A stretch of 64,000 nucleotides of DNA from Dama dama (GCF_033118175.1 NC_083692.1:90624501-90688500); one strand, 5' to 3'. Positions 23,695-35,492 are shown, numbered from the stretch's first letter. Notes: generated by a model from the letters alone, not told the origin. A program made the numbers and translations.

Positions 23695-25555
23695 CCTAAG
23701 AATAAATTTAACCACTGAGGTAAAAGAGCTGTACACTGAAAACTATAAAATGCTGATGAAAGAAATTAAAGACTATAAATAAACGGACAGATACCCACTC
23801 ATGGATCAGAAGAATTAAAATTATTAAAATGTCCATAGTATCCATAGCAATCTACAGATTCAATGCAATCTCTATCAAAATTCCAATGGCATTTCTCACA
23901 GAAACAGAAAAAGCAATCCTAAAATGCATATGGACCCACCAACGACCCAGAACAGCTACAGCAATATTGAGCAAAAAGAACAAAGCTGGAGGCATGACAC
24001 TTTCTGATTTCAAATTCTATTACAAAGCTGTAGTAATCATTAAATAGTATGGTACTGACATAAAAATGAACACAGACCAGTGAACATAATAGAGAGTCCA
24101 AGAAAGAAACCCACACACATATGGTTAACTAAAGGGTGTCAAGACTACATAACAGAAAAAGGACAGTCTTCAACAGTGTTGAGAAAACTGGATACCCACA
24201 TGCAAAAAGATGAAACTGGAGCCTTATCTTACAACATACACAATAATCAATTTAAAATGAATTAAAGACTTAAATTCAAAACCTGAAACAGTACACTCCT
24301 GTAAGAAAAGATAAGGGGAAAACTCCATGATCTTGGTCTTGACAATGATTTTTTGGATTTTAATACCAAAAACACAGGCAACAAAAGCAAAAATCAGTAA
24401 GTGGAACTATGTAAAACAAAAATATATCTGTAAAATAACAATTAAAAGAGTGAGAAAGAAAAGAGAAAGTGACATACAGAATGGGGGGAAATATTTCCAA
24501 ACTATGTATCTGAAAAGGGGTTAATATCCAAAATACATAAGAAACTCACACAACTCTAACAAAAATACAAATGACCCAATTTAAAAATGGACAAAAGACC
24601 TAAAGAGACATTTTTCTAAAGACGACATACAAATGGTCAACAGGTACATGAAAAGATGTGCAGCATTGCTAAGCATCAGGAAAATACAAATCAAAACCAC
24701 AATGAGATATCACTTCACACTTGTTAAGATGGCTATTACCAAAATGCAAAAGGTTAAGTGTTGGCAAGGATCCAGAGAAAAGGGAATCCTTATACACCAT
24801 TGGTAGGAATGTAAATCAGTACAACCATATCAGAAAACAGCATGGTGCCTCCTCAAAAAATTAAAAATAGAACTACTATGTGTTCCAGCAATCCCAGGAC
24901 TTGGTACATACCCAAAGGAAAAAAGTATCTGTCTCAACAAGGTATCTGCACTCCCGTGTTCACTGCAGTATTATTCACAGTAGCCAAGATATGGAAACTT
25001 AACTGTCCACTGACAAAGAAAATGTGGGGCGTCTGTATACACATACACAATGAAATATTATTTGGCCTAAAAAAAATGGAAATTCTGCCATTTGCAACAT
25101 GGATGAATCTGGAAGACATTAAGATAAATGAAATGAGCTAGACACAAAAAGACAAACACTGTATGATTTCACATGTGGAATCTAAAAAAGTCAAATTCAT
25201 AGTAGCAGAGAGTGGAATGGTATTTATTAGGGAAGGGAGCAGGATAAGGAAAATGGGGAAATGTTGATCAAAGGATATAAACTTCTAATTATAAGATAAA
25301 TTAGATATGGAGACATAAAGTACAATATGGTAAATATAGTTAATAACAATGTACAGAACACTTGAAATTTGCTTAGAGAACAAATTTATTCACTAAGCAA
25401 ATTTCAAGTGTTCTGATCACACAAAAAAAAATTGTGTGAGGTAATGAATGTTAATTATCTTGATTATGGTAATCATTTCACAGTGTATACATACATCAAA
25501 ACATCATGTTGTATACCTTAAATATTTACAATTTTCATTTGCCACTCATATCTAA
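23695..25555 (+). mobile_element. Old L1 (L1M type), ORF2 C-terminus and 3' UTR
   Basis: Begins with ORF2 sequence near the 3' end; translated pieces include SIAIYRFNAISIKIPMAF and ILKCIWTHQRPRTA. It goes on through TTATTCACAGTAGCCAAGAT and GAAATATTATTTGGCCTAAA to a 3' UTR ending near TGTTGTATACCTTAAATATT. Frames are broken by many stops. A 23-bp palindrome sits in the 3' UTR (separate entry). Confidence 0.85.
25354..25415. repeat. Perfect palindrome, 23-bp arms
   Basis: The left arm 25354-25376, starting CAGAACACTTGAAATTTGC, is the exact reverse complement of 25393-25415, ending TTTCAAGTGTTCTG. The loop is 16 bases. The expected L1 3' UTR has no such perfect inverted copy, so it looks like a template-switch event inside the element. 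Confidence 0.9.
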
Positions 25556-26379
25556 GTAATGCTGGAAAAAAATTGATAAGTGATGCAGGCAAATACATAT
25601 TTCAACTACTTAAAATTCAGTGAACCAATAATTTACAAATATTTTACCCCCTTTTCAATTTGTCGTTTCTAAATAAGGTTAAATACTGAAATTTTTAAAG
25701 ATAAAGCCTCAGAAATCTGTAAGATAACTGTCCCCAAAATGTTTCCCCTAGGGTGCCAAGAGGCTCCATAAAACTTCCTCCTTTCCAAAATTAAACATTA
25801 CACAAAATATCTTGAACAATTCATTCATAATTATGTTTTTACTTTACAGTCAGTACCAAGAAAACCTCAGCCTACCCTCGTCTCAACTCAAAATTCAGAA
25901 TCAATTACTTCAATTCACATAGTATCTTCAAACTATACAGAATTTCTGAAGAACATTTTTAATAGATGGAATTCAGGAGCTCAGACAACTCTGATTACTG
26001 GTAAACTTCCATTTTTTTTTTTGTCCAGGCAACTACATCTTCATCTAAAGATACCATGAAATGAAAGTTACAATTCAGAAAAGTATTTGAGACTTTTTAC
26101 TTAAAAAGTTTTGTCTGCTAATATAGTGACTTCAAAAACAGAGAAGACCTAAAAATGGAGAAACAATTTAAACTTAAAACTTATTCATTTTCATAATCTT
26201 AATTTTTTAGGTTTCAAACGGAATTTTCAAACTAATCAAAACTTTTAATACAGTCCCCTGGAACTTACTAAGCAGCTGATTCACTATTATTAATAATAAA
26301 TTCATTATCACCAATGTTAAATGAGCCCTCTAACTACCTAGCAAATACTGTGTCAAACCTCCACTCTGCTTCTTTGGTC

Positions 26380-28060
26380 AGCCTGAAGTAGTAAACACTA
26401 CCTCAAACCATCTCCACTGTTCTTAAACCACATACATCCCACTGCATCCTCTCAACTCTCAGATGACCTTGCACAGTAATTCAAAGAGAAAATATGAAGG
26501 AGCCATTCAACTATGGGAACTCTTTCATACCATATTTACCAACTTTCTTGTAACTGCACCTATCCTCCTATCCTCCAGTTTCAAAAAAAATTCTCTCTTA
26601 CCTAAAGTCAATGTCTCCATATATAAGCAGGACCCATGCCCTTTCCACCTTCTAAGGAATCTTATTCATAATTGTACTTTTTTTTCCACAGTAGTCAATT
26701 TTTCCCTCTTGACTGAATTTTTCCAATAAACATTTACATGTGCTTAAACTTTCTTCCACCTCAGAAACAAAATTTTTAAAAACTCCTTTGTTCTACCTTT
26801 CCATCTCTGGCTCCTCCCTTCACAGCCAAACTTCCCCAAACAGTTGCAAACATGCTTAGTTAGTTTCCATTTGTTGTCCCACTCTTTCCTCAACCTATTT
26901 CAGTGAGTATTGGATCTCCTCTCTCCCTAGACAATCATATCCATACTCTTAGCTTTAATTATCATCTATATGCCAATGATCACCAAATGTACACTTCTGG
27001 TCAATACATTTCCTTTGAGTTCCAGATCTATATACATTCAAACATCAACTCCAAATACCTAATTTGATGTTCCAAATGTATGTTTAAAATAATATGCACA
27101 CAGAACTCATCAGATACCTGCTCACCCTCCAATTCCTATTAAACACAGATACTCCTATATCTGGCCTTTTTTTCTGTCTCAGTGAATGGTACCACCATGC
27201 CTCCAGTTATAGAAGCCAGAAACTTGGGAGTAATCCTCAGTATCTTCTCTATCTAAACCAGTGGTTCTCAACTAGAGGCACTTTTGTCCCCCAGGAGACA
27301 TCTGTTAATGTCTGCAGACATTTTTGGTTCTCATAACCAAGGATTAGTGGCATCTAGTGAGTGAAGTCAGAAATGTGGCTAAAACATCCTAAGATGCAGG
27401 GGATAGTCCCTCCATACCAAAGAAAGTTGGTCTAAAACCTCAGTGGTACAGAGGCTTAGATGACCTAATCTAATAATGCATCACCAAATCCCATCAACTG
27501 CACTTTCCCCAACAGTTTAAACCCATCCATTTTTCTTCATCTTAACTATCAGCACTTCCAAATTCAAGGAATTACCTTTTACCTAGTATCCAATAATAAC
27601 TTCCTACTTCCACACTTGTGCAACTGCTTAAAATGAAGTCAAAACAATTTTTAACTCATCTCTTTCTTGCTTAAAAAAAGACCCTGAATAGCTTACCAAA
27701 GTTCTCAGGTGAAAACTAAAATGATATACAAAAGTCCTTGCATGATCTGCCTGCTTCCCCACTTCTACCACACTTCAGCAATTTTCCCCTAAATCAATCA
27801 CTCTGGCCACCATCTGGCCTCCTTGCATTTCTCTGCAGACTGCATGCTCCTTTCTATCACTCAGTAAACCTTCAAACACACTGTTCCTTCTCTCTAAAGC
27901 ATTCTCTCCACCCCCAACATTCTTTCACTAGTTAACTCCTACTCACCCTTCAGATCTCAGCTCAAATATTATCTCCTCCACACCACCCTGGAGATAACTC
28001 TGCACTTGTCCTTTGTAACACTTATAAATATATAAAGCTGCAATTCGCATGATTATTTCT
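26380..28060 (+). mobile_element. L2 LINE, long fragment (RT region to 3' end)
   Basis: About 1.7 kb (with one insertion) that follows LINE-2 ORF2 in order: AACTCTCAGATGACCTTGC, the tract around TATGCCAATGATCACCAAAT (the A/YADD-like catalytic region of CR1-clade reverse transcriptases), CAGTGAATGGTACCACC, AACTTGGGAGTAATCCTCAG, CCTTGCATGATCTGCCTGC and CTTCAGATCTCAGCTCAAAT. It is split by a MER5A at about 27258-27465. Very old and noncoding now. Confidence 0.7.
27258..27465 (+). mobile_element. MER5A (hAT-Charlie) element
   Basis: CAGTGGTTCTCAACTAGAGG at the left end, TCTGCAGACATTTTTGGTT, GTGGCATCTAGTGAGTGAAG and ACATCCTAAGATGCAGGGGA match the MER5A consensus in order. It interrupts the L2, so it inserted later. 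Confidence 0.85.
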
Positions 28061-28369
28061 AATGGCTGTCCCTCTCACTATGTACATGGTAAAGAGACCA
28101 TGAATATTTAGAAAAATGCTCTAACACAACATTTTAGCATACAGTCAGAACTCACAAATTTTTGTTGATTACTGAAAAAAAAAAAAAATACAGAATCTAA
28201 TCTACTTCAGGAGTTCAACTGTCACTTTTATATCTTGGGCCCCAACCATGCTTCTGAAATACATATGGGCAGCTCAGCTACAACATGTTTTTCTTCAATA
28301 CCAATTAACTTACAGACGATTGATAAATAAGGCAATGGTATCAATTTGATATATTAATTGGACTGATTT

Positions 28370-28720
28370 GTATGTGGAGCGGAAATTGTGGAATTGCAAC
28401 CTTTACCAAAAAATAAATCAAAAAAACAACAAAAACGCTTAGCTTGGCTGCTCACAAGCAGGAGTCCTTACAGATCTAAATCAACTAAAAGTAAGTGTCT
28501 GCATCTCGGACTTCCCCTCACAAAGTATAAACATACCCCCACCCTCACGGAGCTCTCCGCTGGTGTAATTGCTTCAGAGTCTCCCCTAGCAGCTGACTCA
28601 CTCACGCACAGCTCCACCTTAACTGCCTCATCTCAGTGACCTGCACAGGCAGCATATGTCAACTGTGTATCGTATATTGTTTAATATCCTTTGCAATAGC
28701 ACCCAACCACGCTAAGCCAC
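28370..28720. other. Unassigned GC-richer stretch in intron 4
   Basis: Higher GC than its surroundings with several CpG sites (for example ACGGAGCTCTCCGCTGG). An 83-codon open frame on the plus strand, opposite to TENT2, shows no domain. It could be a conserved noncoding element, a remnant of a retroposed sequence or chance. I cannot name it. Confidence 0.3.
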
Positions 28721-28954
28721 ATACCTGATCTATCCAGGTCATCTTCTAAGGGACTGATTATTGCTCTTCAGAGCATTCTGGTTCCAAAACTGTTTAGGTT
28801 TTGCATAGTGTACTCCCAAGCCCTATTTCCCCATGGCCTCAGCATGCAATCTGCAGAACATGAGGCCATTCAAGAACACAAATGTTACAGCAGATTTCCT
28901 CATAGTTCCAAGCACTGAGGAACATAACTCCTGACTACTTCCTCAATCAGTTTG

Positions 28955-29360
28955 AACACTCAAAATCTGGGCTCCTCATCTCTGTTAACAGTCCAGAATG
29001 GAATCATTAAAGTTGCTGATCTCTCTCTCCCCCTCTCCCCCCACATTCAATCATTCCACACAGGTATCAATTTTCCTTATGCATGGTCTCTCACATCTTT
29101 TTCACCACCATCCACCATAACTGAAAGCTCCAGCATCTCTCACCTGAAAAAAATTTAACAATTAATAGCCTTCAAGGTAATTATACCTCTTCCCAGGCCC
29201 TCCTTATTCCAAACCAGACTCCACTAAACTGCAAGAATTATCTTCCCCAAAATGCAAATCTAATTGTGCTAGTCCTCTACTCAAAAACCTTCAGTGGCCT
29301 TCCACTGTGCGTTCAAGGTCTCAAACTGCTGCTCCACTCTATTTCTCATTGAACCTCCCA
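28955..29360 (+). mobile_element. L2 LINE 3' fragment
   Basis: TAGTCCTCTACTCAAAAACC, TTCAGTGGCCTTCCACTG and the pyrimidine-rich start follow the 3' half of L2. Strongly diverged. Confidence 0.5.
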
Positions 29361-29519
29361 CTCATTTTAAAATCCAGTAGAGATAAACCATACAAACTGT
29401 TGACAAAGAAAGACACTCAGTAAATATTAGCTTTTACTCTCACAGATGACCTACTTTTATAGTCAATTCTAAGAATGTCATCTCCCTACCCTTTATTTTA
29501 AGCATCTTAAGTTCCTTCT

Positions 29520-29712
29520 CTTTATATTATTAGAGACAAAGGTCAAATCTTGGTTGTGTCACTTACTAGCTGTGACCTTGAGCAAGTTATTTAGCTTTCT
29601 GAGCCTCAGTAAAATTAGGATAATATCCATGTCATGGGGTTGTTGAAAAGACTAAATGACATAGCATATGTAGAATGCCTGGAAGAGAAGAGACATTAAT
29701 AAATGTTAGTTT
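29520..29712 (+). mobile_element. MIR SINE
   Basis: Clear MIR core: CACTTACTAGCTGTGACCTT, GAGCAAGTTATTTAGC, CTGAGCCTCAGTAAAATTAG, GGGGTTGTTGAAAAGACTAA and a tail with TTAATAAATGTTAG. Confidence 0.85.
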
Positions 29713-30059
29713 TCTTAAAAAGTGTTCACTTAAAAGAATGAACACAGAAATGAACTTGCCTTCTTTCTCCCAGAACTGGCAAGTAAGAGTAGCATTCAAA
29801 GAAACTGGCTTAACAATATAATACTATTAATAATCTCTATCCCTTGAGGTAAGTGCTTATGCCAAAAGCATAAGATTTAGGAGAATTTTTTTCTATGCTA
29901 CTAAGCAAAGAAAAGGTTATTGACATGGAACCATATTTTACTAGATGATTTAACCTGACTAATGTTATTAAATTTACTGAGACTCAATATATTAATAAAC
30001 CTTATCCATATGCAGAACTAGAAGTCAGTTCCAGTATTTAACTATTTACAAATGTGTAT

Positions 30060-30172
30060 GTGTGTGTTAGTTGCTTAGTCGTGTCCAAACTCTCTGTGAC
30101 CCCATGGACTGTAGATCGTGAGGCTCCTCTGTCCTCGGGATTCTCCAAGCAAGAATACCGGAGTGGAAACTG
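30060..30172 (-). mobile_element. Bov-tA type SINE, partial
   Basis: Plus-strand view: GTTGCTTAGTCGTGTCCAAA, GACCCCATGGACTGTAG and CTCCAAGCAAGAATACCGGA. The half that would follow (from TTGCCATTTCC on) is missing. Confidence 0.85.
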
Positions 30173-30221
30173 AGAGCGTCAATACTTATGCATAATATAG
30201 TCCATAAAAAATGGGCCTATG

Positions 30222-30305
30222 TCTGATTAATGATGATGTATGGCAGAAACCAACACAACACTGTAAAGTAATTATCCTTCAATTAAAAATAAACAAAAAT
30301 TTTTA
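30222..30305 (+). mobile_element. Ruminant L1 3'-terminal stub
   Basis: TGATGTATGGCAGAAACCAA, CACTGTAAAGTAATTATCCT and TTCAATTAAAAATAAAC are the terminal 80 bp of a ruminant L1 3' UTR. 5'-truncated. Confidence 0.7.
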
Positions 30306-30639
30306 TATGGGCCTATCTATATACATATATCAAAAACCCACATAGAGTAAAAGATTGCTATATCTCCATTCAAAGTATTGCCCTGATTTGATTTCTACTG
30401 CAGGCTTTCACAATATAATATTGCACAAGTTTCTTTAAAATGAGAAGGTAAAGGAAGGACAAAGACTGAGAGGTGCAGAAATGGGGTACCAAAACTTCCA
30501 ATTAGTCAGTTTGCTTTTTCTTCCCTCCCACTGGTATCGCCTAAATGCTTTTCCCACTTCATAGTAAGAATAAAGAATGACAGCCATTCTTATAAATAGT
30601 CTTGAGACAACTGGACCAAGAGCAAAAACGAAGTTAGAC

Positions 30640-32050
30640 CTCCCCACCTTAATATCATATATAAAAATTAATTCAATGGATCAAAGACCTAAATCTAAGA
30701 GCTAACACTATAAAACTCTTAGAATAACACAGGCATTAGTTTTGGTGACCCTGGATCAGGCAATGGTTTCTTAGATATAAGACCAAAATCTCAAGAAACC
30801 AAAGAAAAACAAATAAATTGGATTTCATTAACATGAAAAGCTTTTATGCTTCAAAGTGCATCATCAAAAAAGTAAAAAGACAAAACACAGAATGCAAGAA
30901 TATATTTGCAAATTATATATCTGATACATGTCCAGTATTGAGAACATATAAAGAACTATTACAACTCAACAATTAAAAAAACAAAATTAAAACAAAGGAT
31001 CTGAATAGACAGTTCTCCAAAGAAGATACACAAAATGGCTAACACGCAAATGAAAAGATGATCGGCATCATTAGTCATTAGGGAAATGCAAACCAAAATC
31101 ACAATGAGATACCATTTCATACCCATTAGGATGGTTATAATCAAGAAGACAAACAATAACAAGTTTTGGCAAGGATGAAGAGAAATTGGATCACTCACAC
31201 ACTGCTGCTAGAAATGTAAAATGATGCAGCCACTTTAGAAAACACTTTGGCAAGTCCTCAGAAAGTTATACATAGCGCTACCACATAACTCAGCCATTTC
31301 ACCCCTGGGTATAGACCCAAGAGAAATGAAAACATTGTGTACAAAAACTTGCACACAGATATTCACAGCAACAATATTCAGAATAGTGAAAAAGTGCAAA
31401 CAGCTCCCAAACCCATCAACTGATAAATAAAATATGGTATATCTATACAATGGAATATTATTCCTTTATGGTGGTGGTTTAGTCGCTATGTCGTGTTTGA
31501 CTCTTGTGGCCCCATGGGCTGTGTAGTCCACTAGGCTCCTCTGTCCACAGGATTTTCCAGACAAGAATACTGGAGTGGGTTGCCATTTCCTTCTCCAGGG
31601 GATCTTCCCTACCCAGGGATCAAATACCAGGTCTCCTGCATTGGCAGGCGGATTCTTCATCAACTGAGCTACCAGGGAAGTGTCCTCTTATTCAGCTATA
31701 AAGAGGAATAAAGAACTGAGAACTGCTATGACAAGGATGAATCTTGAAAACATGCTAACTAAAAGAAGCAAGACCACATACTGTATGATTCCATTTATAT
31801 GAAATGTTCAAAATAAGCAAATCCATAGAGATAAAATCAATACTGGTTGCCAGAGACTGGGGGAGACAGGCAGAGATGAGAAAGCGACTGCTGCTGGGTA
31901 CAAGGCGTCTTTTATAGGTGATGAAAATGTACTGGAATTAGATATTGGTAACGGATGCACTGCCCTCTGAATATAATAAAAGCCACTGAATTATTCACTT
32001 TGAAGGAGTGTGAATTTTATGATAAAATTGCATCTCAATTAAAGAAAAAA
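30640..32050 (+). mobile_element. Old L1, ORF2 end and 3' UTR, split by a SINE
   Basis: ACTCTTAGAATAACACAGGC, AATTGGATTTCATTAACATG, CAATGAGATACCATTTCATA and TGGAATATTATTCC are the L1 3' region in order. After the SINE the match resumes at TATTCAGCTATAAAGAGG and ends in an A-rich tail near 32050. Confidence 0.85.
31470..31682 (-). mobile_element. Bov-tA / Bov-A2 SINE inside L1
   Basis: Plus-strand view: TTTAGTCGCTATGTCGTGTT, AAGAATACTGGAGTGGGTTG, CAGGGATCAAATACCAG, ending ACTGAGCTACCAGGGAAGTG. It interrupts the older L1 between two copies of TATTC. Confidence 0.92.
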
Positions 32051-32991
32051 AAAAAGAATGATAGCCAAATAAAAAGTGGCACAAGCGAGGAAGGAAGCAA
32101 GTATTCCCTTTTTAACCCAACATTTTCTGCACGCTTACTATGTTTCAGACCTATGCTGGTTGCTAGGAACTGAAAGATGAGTAAAACAAAGTCTCTACAC
32201 TCTCCAGGCCCATTCTCCTTAGCCTACAAATGTGGTATTTCTCGATGGTAAAGCGGCTTTGAAAATGCAAAAACAACAAAGATAAGCTGCAGACAGTTCA
32301 CAAGAATGCAGATACTTACATTATAAACTCTTCTAAATTAGCCAGAATGCTTTTTTAAGAGTTTCACTAAATATGGGGAGGCAGAAGAGACATGCTTCTA
32401 ATATTGGTATTAACTCATTATTCCCCAATGCTGATGTCATTTTCCAAGAAGTATTATTGAAATAGCTTCATTTATTTGAAATTGTTTTCCAAATAATGTT
32501 TTTGATAAATCTTCCTTGATCATATCACATATCATATCAGTAATATAAGAAAGTATTACTTTCTCACTGACTCCTGGGTTCTCTATTCTTGACATTAAAA
32601 ACCTCATGATAAAAACAAATATACCAAGGAAAAAGATGCTTTTTAATACTTTACTATAGTATCCATATGAAAGCTTGTTTTACTATAAGAGAATAGGTAA
32701 CAAGAGAATTCTCTAAACTAAGAAATCAACTCTTTTAGGCTCTTATCCCAGATTTTTATGAATCAGAGAAAATCTGATATCCTGATATGAAAGCTTCATT
32801 TCCATAGAAGAACAGCTCACAAAAATCAAAGAATCAAATTTAGACAGGAAACTATGTTGAATAATCCTTTAAATAGTACAGAAAAGGGGCATGTTCTACC
32901 TAATCCAAGACATTAGATACTTCTGATACTTGTAATACACTGTTTATATTAAATTCTCAAAAGATAAAACTAAAGTCTATATTAAAATTAC

Positions 32992-33229
32992 CTTATCTTT
33001 GGCTTCAGGCAGTGTGATTTCTCTAGGTTCTAAAATTGATATTTCTCGAAAAGGTGGAACACATCTGACTATATCTGGTACATAGTGTGTGTGAAACAAT
33101 GGCGACATTGAGTATCTTCTTTCATCTGATAAAGGCACTATGTGGTTAACTATAGCTGGCTCTTGGTGGGGTGAATGAAAACGCTGCCGTTTACCATCAA
33201 GAGGAAGATTCTTTTCATCGCTTAATCTC
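32992..33229 (-). CDS. TENT2: TENT2 coding exon 4 (residues 76-155)
   Basis: A 238-bp exon bounded by a TTTTCAG acceptor and an AAG/GTAATT donor. It completes K76 and reads RLSDEKNLPLDGKRQRFHSP, then the stretch ending VPDIVRCVPPFRE and ITLPEAKDK. Together with R73-K76, the K89-R92 cluster forms a bipartite basic pattern that could serve as a nuclear localisation signal; that is inferred. The residue sequence matches the human protein with scattered changes, for example AIVNH where human has TVVNQ. The exon ends exactly on a codon boundary. Confidence 0.95.
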
Positions 33230-33696
33230 CTGAAAACAAGCAACATACCTTAGTGATTAAAGATACAACTTTCTGATAACAAATAGAAAATGATTTAAAA
33301 TATAGAAATAATAGATGAAAATACTGACTTTTTCAGCAAGGCCATGTTATTAGCTCTAAATGAACTGTAAAATATTCATTGTCAGTATTAAGAGACACCT
33401 TTAGAGAAAATATATAATAATGCATATTTTTAAAAAAACAAACCAATACATACATCAAGGTTAGTCTCTTGCATTTGAACCACCACAATATTTCATATCA
33501 GCAACAAAAACTTGGTAGGAAAAATCTCTATTTATAGAATCACTAACAAAAAAAGATCCAAACTCTAACATAAGGAGGATAAGATTAAGTAAACTGAGTG
33601 CTGTACATAAAAAAGGGATCTTGGAAGTCCACCTATGTTCTGGTTTATCAGCAGGAAAGACCAAATTAAGAGAGGTTTTTTTTTTTTTTAAACTAT

Positions 33697-33769
33697 AAAA
33701 ACACTAGATAACTACCTCCAACTAATAAAAATAAATGAAAAAAAAGAGAAAAAAAACACTAGATAGCTA
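33697..33769 (+). mobile_element. Very short L1 insertion with target-site duplication
   Basis: The insert, CCTCCAACTAATAAAAATAA followed by A-rich DNA, is only the last ~25 bases of a ruminant L1 plus its tail. It is flanked by AAAACACTAGATAACTA (33697-33713) and AAAACACTAGATAGCTA (33753-33769), a 17-bp target-site duplication with one mismatch. It is an extreme 5' truncation. Confidence 0.85.
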
Positions 33770-33899
33770 GTCTGAAAACGAAATATACATATATATTTCT
33801 ATATAACAGTATTATACACAATATAACAGTCTTGTATTCGTGTTAAATTCTTGGTCATGATTGATGTATTTTTAGTTATACAAAAGAATATCTTTGTCC

Positions 33900-34130
33900 T
33901 TATGAGAAATGCACTGATGTGCTTTGGGATAAAGTGAAACAATATCACCAACTTTCTTCCATATGGTTCAGAAAAAACTGGGGGTAGGGAAGGAAAGAGG
34001 AAGAATAAAACAAATTTAGCAAAACTGATGAATCTGGGAAAACCACATACAGGTGCTCCCTGTACTATTTTTCAAATTTTTCTGGAACCTTAAAAATATT
34101 CAAAATAAAAAAGAGAAAATAATTTTAAAG
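33900..34130 (+). mobile_element. Old L1 (L1ME type) 3' end
   Basis: ATATGGTTCAGAAAAAACTG, TGATGAATCTGGGAAAACC, CAGGTGCTCCCTGTACTATT and TTCAAAATAAAAAAGAG match the 3' end of L1ME-type elements in order. Confidence 0.6.
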
Positions 34131-34711
34131 TAATTATTTGTTGGGAAAAATGATATTTACTTAAATGATACATTATTAAGTTGTTTAAACCACAGGAAAT
34201 TATCCAATCTTTTTGTTGAACTCTAAAATTTTATGAGTCATAGCCACCTGAAGGTTTTTATTTTAATATTCTTTTGGGATTACATCAATTACTCTCTCTT
34301 TGAAAGACCAACAAAATAACTAGAATTCCTACTCACAGTAAAGGTATAAAGTGCTAAAAACATAAGTATACATTTAATATTTTTAAACAAGATTCAGAGC
34401 TTTACATAATGAATATTTCTATTGAAAATGTCAATGTTAAGTTTAAATATATATATATAATTATGAACTAATGGAATTTATTTTCATTCATGATTCACAA
34501 ATAGGGCTATCAAGACAATTTCTAAAACACAAAAATTTAAATGAAGTCAATATTTTAAGCATCATCATACAGTTTTCCACCCAATTCATTACCTCTGTGT
34601 GCTTCAACTTTCTCAACAGAAGAGGGGTAACAGTACTTACCTCACAAATTGTTCTGAAACTTAGTCACACCATTATTTGCAAAGTCCTTAGAACAATGCC
34701 TACTCTACACA

Positions 34712-34982
34712 GTGAAGGACTGATGCTGAAGCTGAAACTCCAATACTCTGGCCACCTGATGCGAAGAACCGACTCATTGGAAAAGACCCTGATGCTGGGA
34801 AAGATTGAAGGCGGGAGGACAAGGGGATGACAGAGGATGAGATGGTTGGATGGCATCACCAACGCGATGGACATGAATTTGAGTAGTCTCCGGGAGTTGG
34901 TGATGGATAGGGAAGCCTGGCGTGCTGCAGTCCATGGGGTCACATAGAGTTGGACACAAGTGAGCGACTGAACTCAACTGAA
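34712..34982 (+). mobile_element. BovB 3'-end fragment
   Basis: GGACTGATGCTGAAGCTGAA, GAAAAGACCCTGATGCTGGG, AGGATGAGATGGTTGGATGG and the tail GTGAGCGACTGAACTCAACT. 5'-truncated, in the orientation opposite to TENT2. It is followed at once by SINEs in the other orientation. Confidence 0.92.
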
Positions 34983-34996
34983 CACAGTGAAAGGGA

Positions 34997-35201
34997 AAGT
35001 GTTAGCTGCTCAGTTGTGTTTGACTCTTTGCAACCTCAAGACTGTAGCTCGGCAGGCTCCTCTGTTCATGGAAATCTCCAAGCAAGAATACTGGAATGGG
35101 TTGCCATTCCCTTCTCCAGGGGATCTTCCCGACCCAGAGGTAGAACCCAAGTCTCCTGCATTGCAGGTAGCCTCATTACCAACTGAGCTGCCAGGGAAGC
35201 T
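34997..35201 (-). mobile_element. Bov-tA SINE, cluster copy 1
   Basis: Plus-strand view: TGTTAGCTGCTCAGTTGTG, AAGAATACTGGAATGGGTTG, ending AACTGAGCTGCCAGGGAAGC. First of four reverse-oriented copies in 0.8 kb. Confidence 0.92.
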
Positions 35202-35207
35202 AAAAAG

Positions 35208-35384
35208 TGGAAGTCGCTCAGTTGTGTCCAACTCTTTGCGACTGTACAGTCCATGGAATTCTCTAGGCCAGAATATATGAGTGGGCAGCCTTTCCCTTCT
35301 CCAGGGAATCTTCCCAACCCAGGGATCAAACCCAGGTCTCTCGCATTGCAGGCAGATTCTTTACCAATTTAGCTATCAGGGTAA
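35208..35384 (-). mobile_element. Bov-tA SINE, cluster copy 2
   Basis: Plus-strand view: GAAGTCGCTCAGTTGTGTCC, AGAATATATGAGTGGGCAGC, CAGGGATCAAACCCAGG. It lies 6 bp after copy 1. Confidence 0.92.
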
Positions 35385-35394
35385 AGAATAAAAT

Positions 35395-35492
35395 AGACAG
35401 CCAGTGGGAATTTGCTCTGTGATGTAGGGAGCTCACCCATTTGTATGCCGATTGCCAATTTATGTTGATGTATGGCAGAAACTAACAAAAAA
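35395..35492 (+). mobile_element. Ruminant L1 3'-terminal stub
   Basis: GGGAATTTGCTCTGTGATGT, GGGAGCTCACCC and TTGATGTATGGCAGAAACTA are L1 3' UTR words. It is cut at AACAAAAAAGTG, where the next SINE begins. Confidence 0.6.

Larger units (their letters stand above)
17311..32991 (-). other. TENT2: TENT2 intron 4, 15.7 kb, repeat-filled
   Basis: The largest intron in the window. In plus-strand order it holds: a three-copy tandem repeat, an L2 fragment, an AT microsatellite, several SINEs, L1M/HAL1 fragments, a hAT-type remnant, a 74-bp exact duplication, a 1.9-kb old L1, a 1.7-kb L2 with a nested MER5A, a short GC-richer unassigned stretch (28370-28720), an L2 piece, a MIR and another old L1 split by a SINE. 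No exon of another gene is seen. 22740-23536, 25560-26370 and 32060-32990 show nothing recognisable. Confidence 0.75.

Noticed and set aside
23829..25141. Frames of 60-99 codons resembling a reverse transcriptase C-terminus
   Set aside because: Old L1 ORF2 and 3' UTR pieces, broken by stops.
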